DNA from: Bacillota bacterium
Lineage (GTDB): Bacteria > Bacillota > Clostridia > Oscillospirales > Ruminococcaceae
Assembly: GCA_023391005.1 (NCBI GenBank)
Contig: JAEWBS010000021.1
Coordinates: 1-30,130 of the forward strand
Direction of reading: 5' to 3'
Length of the DNA stretch: 30,130 nt
In this document: positions 1-7,693 of the stretch, piece by piece
How the letters are laid out: each line of letters opens with the position of its first letter
Position numbering within the stretch: position 1 is the stretch's first letter
The notes under the pieces: model-generated
What the model was told of the DNA's origin: nothing
Seen by the model: the letters and a program-made list of their open reading frames with translations, nothing else
The model's database searches: none
Translations under genes and position numbers: made by a program

Positions 1-213
1 CTGTTTGCCGCCAAAAATAGCAGCCTTACCGAACGCAAGCACGTTCCCGCGCCATAACGGGCGCACCCGGCAGACACGACTGACCGCCCTTAGGCGGCGT
101 TTGCATCTGCGGCTCCGGGAGGTATTCGCTAAAATCTGCGGCGTTCCTTTACACCAGACAGGAACTCTCTGCGGCGCGCAAACAGAAGCTACTTATTCCC
201 TTCACAGCCATTG
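1..213 (-). promoter_or_regulatory. T-box-like tRNA-sensing leader (riboswitch), 3' end at or beyond window edge
   Basis: The transcript from the adjacent promoter carries Stem I hallmarks of T-box leaders: GGGAATAAGTAGC at its 5' end (188-200), AGAGAGTTCC (161-170) pairing with GGAAC (143-147), and GCGAATACCTTCCGGAGC (112-129), which resembles a specifier-loop 3' side. By the usual GAA-NNN register the specifier is TAC (Tyr, 122-124); ACC (Thr) is the next alternative. The 3' part (about 20-75) has a GGGTG...TGGC...GCGGGAACG stretch reminiscent of the antiterminator but not a clean match to it. T-boxes read uncharged tRNA and control aminoacyl-tRNA synthetase or amino-acid genes; the target lies left of the window. 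No protein-coding gene is supported in this stretch. Confidence 0.68.
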
Positions 214-219
214 AGCTTG

Positions 220-248
220 ATTATAGCCCGGTGTGACATATTTGTCAA
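220..248 (-). promoter_or_regulatory. Sigma-A promoter of the T-box leader
   Basis: Read on the minus strand, a perfect TTGACA (-35, 243-248) is followed by a 17-bp spacer and a perfect TATAAT (-10, 220-225). Transcription would start near 213 and run leftwards out of the window. It lies just after the recN stop codon, so the downstream gene is transcribed separately, with possible read-through from recN because no terminator is visible between them. Confidence 0.88.
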
Positions 249-268
249 CTCTTTTTGCAGTTTTACAG

Positions 269-1942
269 TTATGTTGCCGAACAATGGCTGTTTTCGAGGA
301 GCTGCCGCGCGTTTTCAAGCGCCAGCTCGGTAATCGGCTCACCGTTCATGATACGGGCCAGCTCCTTGGCGCGTCCCGTTTCGTCCAGCGGCTGTATCTG
401 CGTAAAGGTGCGCCCCTCGCTGACCTGCTTTTCGATTAATAGATGATGCGCGCCAAACGCCGCCACCTGCGCCAGATGGGTGACACAGATGACCTGCCGA
501 CTGCCCGAAACCGCCTGCAGCTTGGCGCCAACCTTTTGCGCGGCGCGCCCACTGATGCCGGTGTCGATTTCGTCGAATATCAGTGTGCCGATATCCTCCT
601 TGCCTGAGAGCACATTCTTGATGCCGAGCATGATGCGGCTCATTTCACCGCCCGAGGCGGTTTTAGATAAGGGCTTTAACGCCTCACCCGGGTTGACCGA
701 AAGCAGAAATTCCGCTTCATCCGCGCCATTTTCGCCAAGGCGCTTTTGAGTCATCGCAATATCCATTTGTACGGCGGGCATGTCCAGATCGCGCAGCTCG
801 GTCTTGACGGCGGAAATCAATCCATCGGCGGCGGCACGGCGTGCCTGCGTTAGGGCTTCGGCAGCGGATTCGGCGGCCTTTTGCGCCTTTTGCCGCGCTT
901 CTTTGAGCTTTTGAATTGTCTGCTCCGAAAACGTGATCTCATCGAGCTGCCGCTGCGCCTTTTCACAATAGGCCAAAATCTCGGCGATACTGCCACCGTA
1001 TTTCTTCTTCAAGCGGCCGATCGCATCCAACCGTTCTTCAATGTCGTCGAGCTCCTGCGGGTCGAATTCCAGCGCGTCGAGCTGATCCCGCAGCTGGGCC
1101 GAAATGTCCTCAAGTTCATATTCAAAGCCTGCGATCACCTGCGCGGCGTGAGAAAGGCCGTCTATGTATTTACCGGCATCGGTGAGTGCTTCGGCGGCGT
1201 CGGAGAGCAGCGCAACGGCGCCCTGCCAGTCTTCCCCGCCCGAAAGGTTCTGGCGGCAGCGGTAGAGCAGGTCGCTCAGATGCTCGGCGTTGCGGATGAC
1301 CCGTCTGCGGGCGATCAGCTCTTCCTCTTCGCCGTCCCGCAGGCGGCAGGCGGTAATTTCTTCAATTTCGTAGTTTAAAAGGTCGATCCGGCGGGCCTTT
1401 GCCGCCTCGTCGGTTTCAATTGTGGCCAGCTTATTTTCAATGGCGCACAAGTCGTTGTAATGCTGACGATATTCCAGAAGTACCGGCTGTAATTCGCCGT
1501 AGCCATCAACAAATTGCAGATGGGTCTCGGGCAGCGAGAGAAGTTGGCTGTCTTGCTGTCCGTGGGTATGGATTAATAACCCGCCGATATTTTTGAGCAT
1601 GGCGACGGTCGAGAGCTTGCCGTTGATACGGCATACGGTGCTGTCGGCGGTGATTTCGCGCTCGATCAGCAGCTCGCTGCCCTCAATATCAATGCCATGC
1701 GCTGCAAGATTTTGGCAGACCGTATCCGAAAGCTTTGTAAACAGCGCCGTGACCGCAGCCTTTTTCTCGCCGGTGCGGATCAGCTCCTTAGAGGTACGCG
1801 AGCCCAGAACAGCGCCGATAGCGCCGATCAAAATCGACTTACCCGCGCCGGTCTCGCCGGTGAACACGTTTAAGCCGTTCTCAAAGGCGATCTGCGCGCT
1901 CTGTATGACCGCAATATTTTGTATCCAAAGCTGTGAAAGCAT
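269..1942 (-). CDS. recN: DNA repair protein RecN
   Basis: SMC-like ATPase that binds DNA ends early in double-strand-break repair; cytoplasmic. The 557-residue length matches the family (about 550-570). Visible are an N-terminal AAA half with Walker A GETGAGKS (residues 29-36), a long central charged helical region expected to form coiled coil, an ABC signature SGGEMSR and the Walker B stretch TLIFDEIDTGISG near the C-terminus. The ATG at 1942 has a purine-rich GAAAGAAG directly upstream. It follows argR by only 14 bp, the same argR-recN order as in Bacillus, and is the last gene of the dxs-tlyA-nadK-argR-recN run. Confidence 0.97.
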   Translation of the reverse strand: MLSQLWIQNIAVIQSAQIAFENGLNVFTGETGAGKSILIGAIGAVLGSRTSKELIRTGEKKAAVTALFTKLSDTVCQNLAAHGIDIEGSELLIEREITADSTVCRINGKLSTVAMLKNIGGLLIHTHGQQDSQLLSLPETHLQFVDGYGELQPVLLEYRQHYNDLCAIENKLATIETDEAAKARRIDLLNYEIEEITACRLRDGEEEELIARRRVIRNAEHLSDLLYRCRQNLSGGEDWQGAVALLSDAAEALTDAGKYIDGLSHAAQVIAGFEYELEDISAQLRDQLDALEFDPQELDDIEERLDAIGRLKKKYGGSIAEILAYCEKAQRQLDEITFSEQTIQKLKEARQKAQKAAESAAEALTQARRAAADGLISAVKTELRDLDMPAVQMDIAMTQKRLGENGADEAEFLLSVNPGEALKPLSKTASGGEMSRIMLGIKNVLSGKEDIGTLIFDEIDTGISGRAAQKVGAKLQAVSGSRQVICVTHLAQVAAFGAHHLLIEKQVSEGRTFTQIQPLDETGRAKELARIMNGEPITELALENARQLLENSHCSAT

Positions 1943-1956
1943 CTTCTTTCGCCGCC

Positions 1957-2412
1957 TTATTTGTTAATCAGCTTTTTGAGTCGGTCGGTGATCTGCGCGG
2001 CGCTCTCGATCGAACGCGCCACGACAAAGAAGGTGTCATCGCCCGAAAGCGTGCCGACGACATCACCAAATTCCGCCGCGTCAAAGGTCGCGCAGGCGGC
2101 GTTGGCCATGCCGGTAAAGCACTTGATGACCACAATGTTCTGCGCATAATCGATCGATTTGACCGACTCGCTGAAGATCATCGCAAATTTGCCGGACATG
2201 TTTGCGCCCTGCTTGATGCGCATCGACACATAACGGTATCTGCCGTTGTCGGAACGCACCTTATGAATGCCAAGCTCCCGGATATCGCGTGAGACGGTGG
2301 CCTGAGTCACGTCAAAGCCGCTGCTTTTAAGATGCTCAAGCAGTCCCTCCTGCGTATCGATCGCCTCGTCGGAGATCAGTTCCAGAATTTTGGCATGACG
2401 ACTTGCTTTCAT
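1957..2412 (-). CDS. argR: Arginine repressor ArgR
   Basis: Arginine-responsive transcription factor that represses arginine biosynthesis and often activates catabolism; the family works as a hexamer. The 151-residue product has an N-terminal winged helix with recognition segment TQATVSRDIRELGIHKV (about residues 36-52) and the C-terminal arginine-binding/oligomerisation motif GTLSGDDT (120-127). I chose the ATG at 2412 because AAGGGGG, which spans the end of nadK, is well placed upstream and MKASRHAKIL is a typical ArgR start; an upstream in-frame start at 2478 lies inside nadK. The gap to nadK is 5 bp, so the two are translationally coupled. No ARG box was identified nearby. Confidence 0.95.
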   Translation of the reverse strand: MKASRHAKILELISDEAIDTQEGLLEHLKSSGFDVTQATVSRDIRELGIHKVRSDNGRYRYVSMRIKQGANMSGKFAMIFSESVKSIDYAQNIVVIKCFTGMANAACATFDAAEFGDVVGTLSGDDTFFVVARSIESAAQITDRLKKLINK

Positions 2413-2417
2413 GTGGT

Positions 2418-3287
2418 TTACCCCCTTAGTTTTAGCTTTTGATTCAAGGTTTGGTAAAAACTGCGGTCTTTTAAGCATATAAAGCGGGAAACATACCGCG
2501 ATTTTTCAATAGAAACATGATCGATCTCGCCGATATCCTCAACCGGCGTGCCGTCGACGATCACGCACAGCTCGGCGTTGGGGTCGGGCATGCGGGGGCG
2601 CACAACGAGGCATTTGTCCGAAGAGAAAACGATCGACCGACCCGACAGTGAGTGCGGGCAGATGGGCGTCATCGTGATCGTTTCTACCGAAGGATCGATG
2701 ATCGGTCCCCCGGCCGACAGCGAATAGGCGGTGGAGCCGGTCGGCGTCGCAAAGATGATGCCGTCGGCGCGGTATTCCCCCACCGTGTCGACGCCGCACA
2801 GCACACGGATATCAATGGCCCGTCCAAACTGGGTGCGGCAGATCACGACGTCGTTAATCGCATAACCGGTCACCTGCTGCGCGTTGGCGCCAAAGGCCGA
2901 CATACGCAGCACCATGCGGTTTTCAATGTCATAGTCGCCGGTTTTAAGCATCTCAATCGCTGAGAGATCGCCCGCCTCCATCTGAGACAGAAAGCCCAGC
3001 CGTCCCGAATTGATGCCCAAAATCGGCTTGTCATAGCGCATCGCCACACTGGCCTGATGGAAGATGGTGCCGTCCCCGCCGATGGCGATGACCGCGTCGC
3101 AGGCGGCCAGCAGCGTTTCAAGGTCGTCGGTGGCGATATCGGCACAGCAGCCGAGCGCCTCGGCGTCGGCCTTAGATAGCATCGGCACAAGGCCGCAGTC
3201 CCGGAGGCGGTCAACCGCCTCTTGGGTACAGGGCAACGCATTCGCAAGCTTGAGATTCGGGCAAAGTAAGATTTTTTCCATCATCAT
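2418..3287 (-). CDS. nadK: NAD kinase (inorganic polyphosphate/ATP-NAD kinase)
   Basis: Phosphorylates NAD to NADP, the only route to NADP; cytoplasmic. The 289-residue protein has the diagnostic GGDGT (residues 70-74), LGINSGRLGFL (about 90-100), a conserved NDVVI and ADGIIFATPTGSTAYSLSAG in the C-terminal beta-sandwich domain. Three consecutive ATG codons (3287, 3284, 3281) abut the tlyA stop with no gap; MEKILLCPN from 3281 is equally acceptable. No clear ribosome binding site is visible, so translation is probably coupled to tlyA. Its position between tlyA and argR is common in Clostridia but differs from B. subtilis. Confidence 0.96.
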   Translation of the reverse strand: MMMEKILLCPNLKLANALPCTQEAVDRLRDCGLVPMLSKADAEALGCCADIATDDLETLLAACDAVIAIGGDGTIFHQASVAMRYDKPILGINSGRLGFLSQMEAGDLSAIEMLKTGDYDIENRMVLRMSAFGANAQQVTGYAINDVVICRTQFGRAIDIRVLCGVDTVGEYRADGIIFATPTGSTAYSLSAGGPIIDPSVETITMTPICPHSLSGRSIVFSSDKCLVVRPRMPDPNAELCVIVDGTPVEDIGEIDHVSIEKSRYVSRFICLKDRSFYQTLNQKLKLRG

Positions 3288-4091
3288 TTAAGTTGCGCCC
3301 AAGGCCTGATGCGCATCCTCCACAATTTTTTGGACATCATTTATGGCTTGCCCATCCGGCGTTTCTCGAACGAGATAAAGCAAGTATTCAATGTTCCCTT
3401 CCGGCCCTTTTACAGGTGAAAAGGACAATCCCTTTACATTAAACTTGAGCGCCTTGGCACAAGTCGCCACCTTTTGAATCACGGAAAGATGGACTTGCCG
3501 GTCGCTGACAACGCCCTTTTTGCCGACCTGATCGCGCTGCGCCTCAAACTGCGGCTTAATCAGGCAGACAACCGCCCCGCCGGGCTTTAACAGCGCATAC
3601 GCCGTCGGAAGCACGAGCGCCAGTGAGATAAACGAAACGTCGATGCTGATAAAATCAATCGGTTCGCCGACATCCGAAGGAGTCAGGTGGCGCACGTTGG
3701 TGCGCTCTCGGCTGACGACCCGCGCGTCCTGCCGCAGGCTCCAGGCCAGCTGACCGTAGCCCACATCGAAGGCATAGATCTTTTGCGCACCGTTTTGCAG
3801 CATGCAATCGGTAAAACCGCCGGTGGAGGCGCCAAAGTCGCAGCAGACGGCGTCTTGAAGGTTCAGCGGAAACACCGCAAGCGCCTTCTCGAGCTTTAAC
3901 CCGCCGCGGCTGACATACCGCAGCGCGTCACCCCGGAACTCGATCGGGGTATCCTCTTTATAGTCTTCCCCGGGTTTATCCGCTTTTTGTCCGGCGGCAT
4001 ACACTTTGCCCGCCATAATCAGCGCCTGCGCCTGCACCGTGTCGGACGCTAAGCCGCGTTCGACCATCAGCGCATCGAGCCGTTTTTTCAT
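3288..4091 (-). CDS. tlyA: TlyA family rRNA 2'-O-methyltransferase / hemolysin-like protein
   Basis: Predicted SAM-dependent RNA methyltransferase; characterised TlyA proteins 2'-O-methylate 16S/23S rRNA cytidines. The N-terminus (MKKRLDALMVERGLASD) is an S4 RNA-binding domain, followed by an FtsJ-type Rossmann methyltransferase with SAM motif DFGASTGGFTDCML (about residues 85-98) and the conserved IDVSFISL. The product is 267 aa, the family's usual size. I chose the ATG at 4091, preceded by AGGTG with a 9-nt spacer; a GTG at 4103 would add four residues. It lies 15 bp after dxs, as in Bacillus (yqxC). Confidence 0.93.
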   Translation of the reverse strand: MKKRLDALMVERGLASDTVQAQALIMAGKVYAAGQKADKPGEDYKEDTPIEFRGDALRYVSRGGLKLEKALAVFPLNLQDAVCCDFGASTGGFTDCMLQNGAQKIYAFDVGYGQLAWSLRQDARVVSRERTNVRHLTPSDVGEPIDFISIDVSFISLALVLPTAYALLKPGGAVVCLIKPQFEAQRDQVGKKGVVSDRQVHLSVIQKVATCAKALKFNVKGLSFSPVKGPEGNIEYLLYLVRETPDGQAINDVQKIVEDAHQALGAT

Positions 4092-4106
4092 GTTAACACG
4101 CACCTG

Positions 4107-5963
4107 TCATTCTTCCATTTGCTGCAGCAGCGAAACCAACCCGTCGGTATCAAGCCGCAGCGTGTGCAACGCGCGCTCAATCGTGCTTTGCGGCACAAAG
4201 CCGTCGATCGCGTGCAGCGCGGTTTTGCCTCGATAGCCATTCAGCGAGAGCGCGGCGATAAACTGCATGCCTGCGCCGCCGCTGCGGATACCCTCTTCGG
4301 CAAAAAGGAGCTGATCGTATTTTGCCGCTGCCGCCACCGCGCCGTTATCAAGCGGCAACACGCGGTTTAGTTTAATCACGGCAGTGTCTCCTAGCCGGTC
4401 GGCCGCTGCCAATGCGGCGGCAAAGGTTCTGCCGTAGGTGATAATCGCCCGGCTGCTGCCAGCGGGGGCATATTCGTCAAAGGCCTTTTCAGTTGCGGGA
4501 TATTGGGCCAGCAAGGGGCTCTCGCCCCCTCTGGGATAGCGCACCGCAACAGGGCCGTCGTAATCGTTGAACGCGCTCTTGAGCATGGCTCTAAGCTCGG
4601 CAAAGTTGGCGGGCGCCAGTACCGTCACGCCTGGAATCGTCGACAAAAAAGCCACATCGAAAATGCCTTGATGCGTTTCACCATCATCGCCGACAATACC
4701 GGCGCGGTCAACGCCCAGCACAAGGTGCCGTTTCTCGATCGCCGCGTCGTGAATCAATTGGTCATAGCCACGCTGTAGGAAGGTGGAATAGATGGCGAAG
4801 ACCGGCAGCATGCCGCCTGCCCCCAACGCGCTGGCAAAGGTCACGCCAAACTCCTCGGCGATACCCACGTCGTAATATCGACCGGCCTTCTTAAAGCGTC
4901 TGCCGAAATATTGCAGGCCGGTGCCGTGCTCCATCGCCGCTGTGATCGCACAAATGCGCGGGTTTTCTTCAGCCAGACGAACCAGCTCTTGGCCGAACAC
5001 CGAAGAAAAGCTTTCACCCGCTGCGCTGACCGGCTGGCCGGTTGCGATGTTAAAGCGCGAAACACCGTGATATGCCCCCGGGTTCTGCTCCGCAAAGGTA
5101 TAACCCTTACCCTTCCGGGTCTGCACATGAATGATACTGGGGCCGGTGGTTTTCTTGGCTTCGGCCAATATATCGCAAAGATTTTGCAGGTTGTGTCCAT
5201 CCACCGGGCCAAAGTAAGTGAAGCCAAGCTCCTCAAAGAAGGGGCTTGGATAGATAACCTGCTTGAGCACCGTTTTGGAGCCCGCGACAAGGTCGCGCAG
5301 CGCCTCGCCCGCCACCGGCACGCTGAGCAGTACTTGCTCGGTCGCCTTTTTCATCTTGAAATAGCCGGGCTTTGAACGGATAACCGACAGATATTTGGCC
5401 ATGGCCCCCTCGTTCTTAGAAATGGCCATTTCGTTGTCGTTGAGGATAATAATCAGATTTTCGCCGCTTTTTCCGACGTTGTTAAGACCCTCGTAGGCCA
5501 TGCCGCCGGTCAAGGAGCCGTCACCGATAACCGCCACCACATGGTCTTTTTTGCCCTGTAACGTCATACTGCGCTTTAAACCGTAGGCCGCGGCAATCGA
5601 CGTGCTGGCATGCCCCGAGATAAAGCTGTCATAAGCGCTCTCCTCGGTTTTTGGAAAGCCCGAAATGCCGTTCTCCTGCCTGAGCGTTGAAAAACGGCTC
5701 AGGCGGCCGGTTAGCAACTTATAGGTATAGCATTGATGCCCGACATCCCAGACAATTTTATCCTTGGCCACATCAAAGCAGTAGACCAGCGCCAGCGTCA
5801 GCTCCACCACGCCAAGGTTGGAAGCCAAATGCCCCCCGGTACGCGAGACGGTATTAACCAGCTCGGCCCGGATCTCTTCGGCGAGAAGCTTGAGCTGAAA
5901 AACAGAAAGCTGCCGTAAGCCCTGCGGGTTGCCGGACAGATCTAAAATTCGTTTTGGAACCAT
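4107..5963 (-). CDS. dxs: 1-deoxy-D-xylulose-5-phosphate synthase
   Basis: Thiamine-diphosphate enzyme condensing pyruvate and glyceraldehyde-3-phosphate, the first step of the MEP isoprenoid pathway; cytoplasmic homodimer. The 618 residues match the family. Visible features are GGHLASNLG (His about 45), DVGHQCYTYK (His about 76), the TPP-binding motif starting GDGS (147-150) and ending LNDNEMAIS, and a transketolase pyrimidine domain with DRAGIVGDDGETHQG. The ATG at 5963 has AAGGGG 7 nt upstream. ispA (farnesyl/geranyl diphosphate synthase) lies upstream in the same run, placing both ends of prenyl precursor synthesis together. Confidence 0.98.
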   Translation of the reverse strand: MVPKRILDLSGNPQGLRQLSVFQLKLLAEEIRAELVNTVSRTGGHLASNLGVVELTLALVYCFDVAKDKIVWDVGHQCYTYKLLTGRLSRFSTLRQENGISGFPKTEESAYDSFISGHASTSIAAAYGLKRSMTLQGKKDHVVAVIGDGSLTGGMAYEGLNNVGKSGENLIIILNDNEMAISKNEGAMAKYLSVIRSKPGYFKMKKATEQVLLSVPVAGEALRDLVAGSKTVLKQVIYPSPFFEELGFTYFGPVDGHNLQNLCDILAEAKKTTGPSIIHVQTRKGKGYTFAEQNPGAYHGVSRFNIATGQPVSAAGESFSSVFGQELVRLAEENPRICAITAAMEHGTGLQYFGRRFKKAGRYYDVGIAEEFGVTFASALGAGGMLPVFAIYSTFLQRGYDQLIHDAAIEKRHLVLGVDRAGIVGDDGETHQGIFDVAFLSTIPGVTVLAPANFAELRAMLKSAFNDYDGPVAVRYPRGGESPLLAQYPATEKAFDEYAPAGSSRAIITYGRTFAAALAAADRLGDTAVIKLNRVLPLDNGAVAAAAKYDQLLFAEEGIRSGGAGMQFIAALSLNGYRGKTALHAIDGFVPQSTIERALHTLRLDTDGLVSLLQQMEE

Positions 5964-6003
5964 GTCATACCCCTTAAATATTAAAAATATTGCAGAGATT
6001 TAG

Positions 6004-6031
6004 TTTGTGCATCACCGATAAGTGGTGCTTT
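6004..6031. repeat. Structured intergenic repeat, copy 1
   Basis: This 28-bp sequence matches a second copy at 21874-21901 at 22 of 28 positions, with all six differences being transitions. It can fold as GYGC-(AT bulge)-CRCC-GATA loop-RGYG-GYGC. One pair covaries (A6014-T6023 here, G-C in the other copy). It sits between the yuiD stop and the dxs start. No mobility genes are associated. Confidence 0.6.
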
Positions 6032-6041
6032 GAATTTTTCA

Positions 6042-6578
6042 TTATAATGGATAGATCATTGCAATAAGTATGCCGAGCAATGCGCCCGCAATGACTTCCA
6101 GCGGTGTGTGGCCCAGATATTCTTTGAGCGCCTTGCGGCTTTGGCGGACTAAAGTGTCCTGCTCATCTTCTTCCTGCTCAGACTCTATATCCTCGTCGTC
6201 TTCAAAATCCAGCAGCGGATGATCTTTTAAAACATCCCAGAAATCCTTATAGCTGCCCAGCATCCAGTTGATGGTTTTGGCCTGTTCGCCAGCGGCCCGC
6301 CGGACGCCCATGGCATCATACATGACTACCGCCGCAAAGGCGATGGTCAGGGCGAACAGCGGCGACGCGAAGCCCACGACGCGCGCCATGCCAATGGTGA
6401 GCGACACCACCAGCGCCGAATGCGAGCTGGGCATGCCGCCCGAGCCGGTCATGCGTTCCAGCTTTAAATTGCCATGAGAAACCCAATGCAGCAGCGTTTT
6501 GATCACCTGCGCGGCAAACCAGGCCACCGCGCAGATGTTGACAAGCGGGTTGCTGCAAAGAACCTGAATAATCGGCAT
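6042..6578 (-). CDS. yuiD: Divergent PAP2 family (YuiD/DUF212) membrane protein
   Basis: Integral membrane protein of the DUF212 family, distantly related to PAP2 acid phosphatases; substrate unknown. The family motifs are GGMPSSHSALV (about residues 48-57) and LGHTPLEVIAGALLG near the C-terminus, with hydrophobic segments at about 10-30, 53-90 and 160-178. The usual length is near 155-160 aa. This one has 178 because of an acidic insertion (residues 124-141, almost all Asp/Glu) between the third hydrophobic region and the second motif. AAGGAAG precedes the ATG. It lies 31 bp after ispA in the isoprenoid run, so a prenyl-phosphate-related role is possible but unproven. Confidence 0.87.
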   Translation of the reverse strand: MPIIQVLCSNPLVNICAVAWFAAQVIKTLLHWVSHGNLKLERMTGSGGMPSSHSALVVSLTIGMARVVGFASPLFALTIAFAAVVMYDAMGVRRAAGEQAKTINWMLGSYKDFWDVLKDHPLLDFEDDEDIESEQEEDEQDTLVRQSRKALKEYLGHTPLEVIAGALLGILIAMIYPL

Positions 6579-6609
6579 GTTGATTACTTCCTTTAATTGG
6601 AGAATACTT

Positions 6610-7503
6610 TCAGGCGGTGCGATGCGCCAGCAGATTCGTCAGCGCGGGCAAAAAGGTGTTTTCAGGAAACAGCTCAGCCAAATCGCGCTGCGCGCTGTCA
6701 AACAAACGATCCGCCTCTTTTTGTGCTGCCTCAAGGCCCAACAGCGAAACGAAGGTAACCTTGTGCGCCTTTTCGTCGCTGCCAATATTTTTGCCCAGCA
6801 CGGCGCTGTCGCCGGTCACGTCGAGAATGTCGTCGGTAATTTGAAAAGCTAGCCCTATTTTTTTGGCATAGGACTGTGCCAGATCGGTCTGATGGGTCGA
6901 GGCCCCGGCGGCAATGCAGCCGCAATGAACCGCAGCGCGGATAAGCGCCCCGGTTTTCATCGCGACCATGTCACGATGCTGTGAGAGCGTGAGCGATTTT
7001 CCCTCGCTGGTCACATCGACGGCCTGACCGCCCAGCATGCCGTACTCACCGGCCGCCTTTGAGAGCGTCCGAGCCATTGCGAGTGCACAACCCGCGCCAA
7101 GCAGGCGCTGTGTTTCTTCGCTTGATACTACTTCAAAGGCAAGCGTCAGCAGGCCGTCGCCCGCCAGCACCGCCAGCCCCTCGCCAAACTGCTTGTGGTT
7201 TGAGGGCTTGCCGCGGCGCATGTCGTCGTCGTCCATGCAGGGCAGATCGTCATGAATCAAGGAGTAAGCGTGGATCATTTCGAGCGCGCAGGCGGCGGGC
7301 ATTGCCAACTCGCCCGGCATGCCGAACGCCTGACAGAATGCTACCGCCAGCACCGCACGAATGCGCTTTCCGCCGCCCAGCAGACTGTAACGCATGGCTT
7401 CCAGTACGGGAGCCTGCATAATGCCCTCATCATACTCGGTCATCAATTCGAGATGATTTTCAACCTGTGTGCAAAGTGTGGAAAATGCGTCTTCAAATCG
7501 CAT
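6610..7503 (-). CDS. ispA: Polyprenyl (farnesyl/geranyl) diphosphate synthase
   Basis: Trans-prenyltransferase adding IPP to allylic diphosphates to give GPP/FPP for undecaprenyl and quinone precursors; cytoplasmic, Mg-dependent. At 297 aa it has the family size. The first Asp-rich motif starts at HDDLPCMDDDDMRRGKPSNH (Asp 85 onward) and the second is QITDDILDVTGD; GGGKRIR (about 43-49) is the IPP-binding stretch. The insertion within the first Asp motif is typical of bacterial type II FPP synthases. The start at 7503 overlaps the xseB stop by 11 bp, so the two are translationally coupled, the arrangement known from Bacillus and E. coli. Confidence 0.95.
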   Translation of the reverse strand: MRFEDAFSTLCTQVENHLELMTEYDEGIMQAPVLEAMRYSLLGGGKRIRAVLAVAFCQAFGMPGELAMPAACALEMIHAYSLIHDDLPCMDDDDMRRGKPSNHKQFGEGLAVLAGDGLLTLAFEVVSSEETQRLLGAGCALAMARTLSKAAGEYGMLGGQAVDVTSEGKSLTLSQHRDMVAMKTGALIRAAVHCGCIAAGASTHQTDLAQSYAKKIGLAFQITDDILDVTGDSAVLGKNIGSDEKAHKVTFVSLLGLEAAQKEADRLFDSAQRDLAELFPENTFLPALTNLLAHRTA

Positions 7504-7693
7504 CGCTTAGGCCTTCTTTCTCAGGAAAAAGCGTTTCTATTTTTGCTTTGGCGTCGTTTAACTGCCGGGTACAACTGTCTATCAGGCCGGCGCCCTCGGC
7601 ATAAAGCGCCAGCGATTGCTCTAAGCTCGTGCTGCCATTTGACAGCAGAACCGTAATTTCATCCAAACGGGCCATTGCCTGTTCAAAGGTCAT
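7493..7693 (-). CDS. xseB: Exodeoxyribonuclease VII small subunit
   Basis: Small helical subunit of exonuclease VII, which degrades single-stranded DNA in repair; several copies bind one XseA. The 66-residue protein shows the family pattern MTFEQAMARLDEI at the N-terminus, then the conserved SLALYAEG stretch and a C-terminal amphipathic helix. The ATG overlaps the xseA stop as ATGA (7690-7693) and the 3' end overlaps ispA by 11 bp. Confidence 0.95.
   Translation of the reverse strand: MTFEQAMARLDEITVLLSNGSTSLEQSLALYAEGAGLIDSCTRQLNDAKAKIETLFPEKEGLSDAI

Noticed and set aside
4391..5375. Open frames antisense to, or in other frames of, dxs and other GC-rich genes
   Set aside because: They are fully contained in confidently identified genes, have no initiation signals and encode Arg/Pro-rich low-complexity sequence typical of shadow frames.
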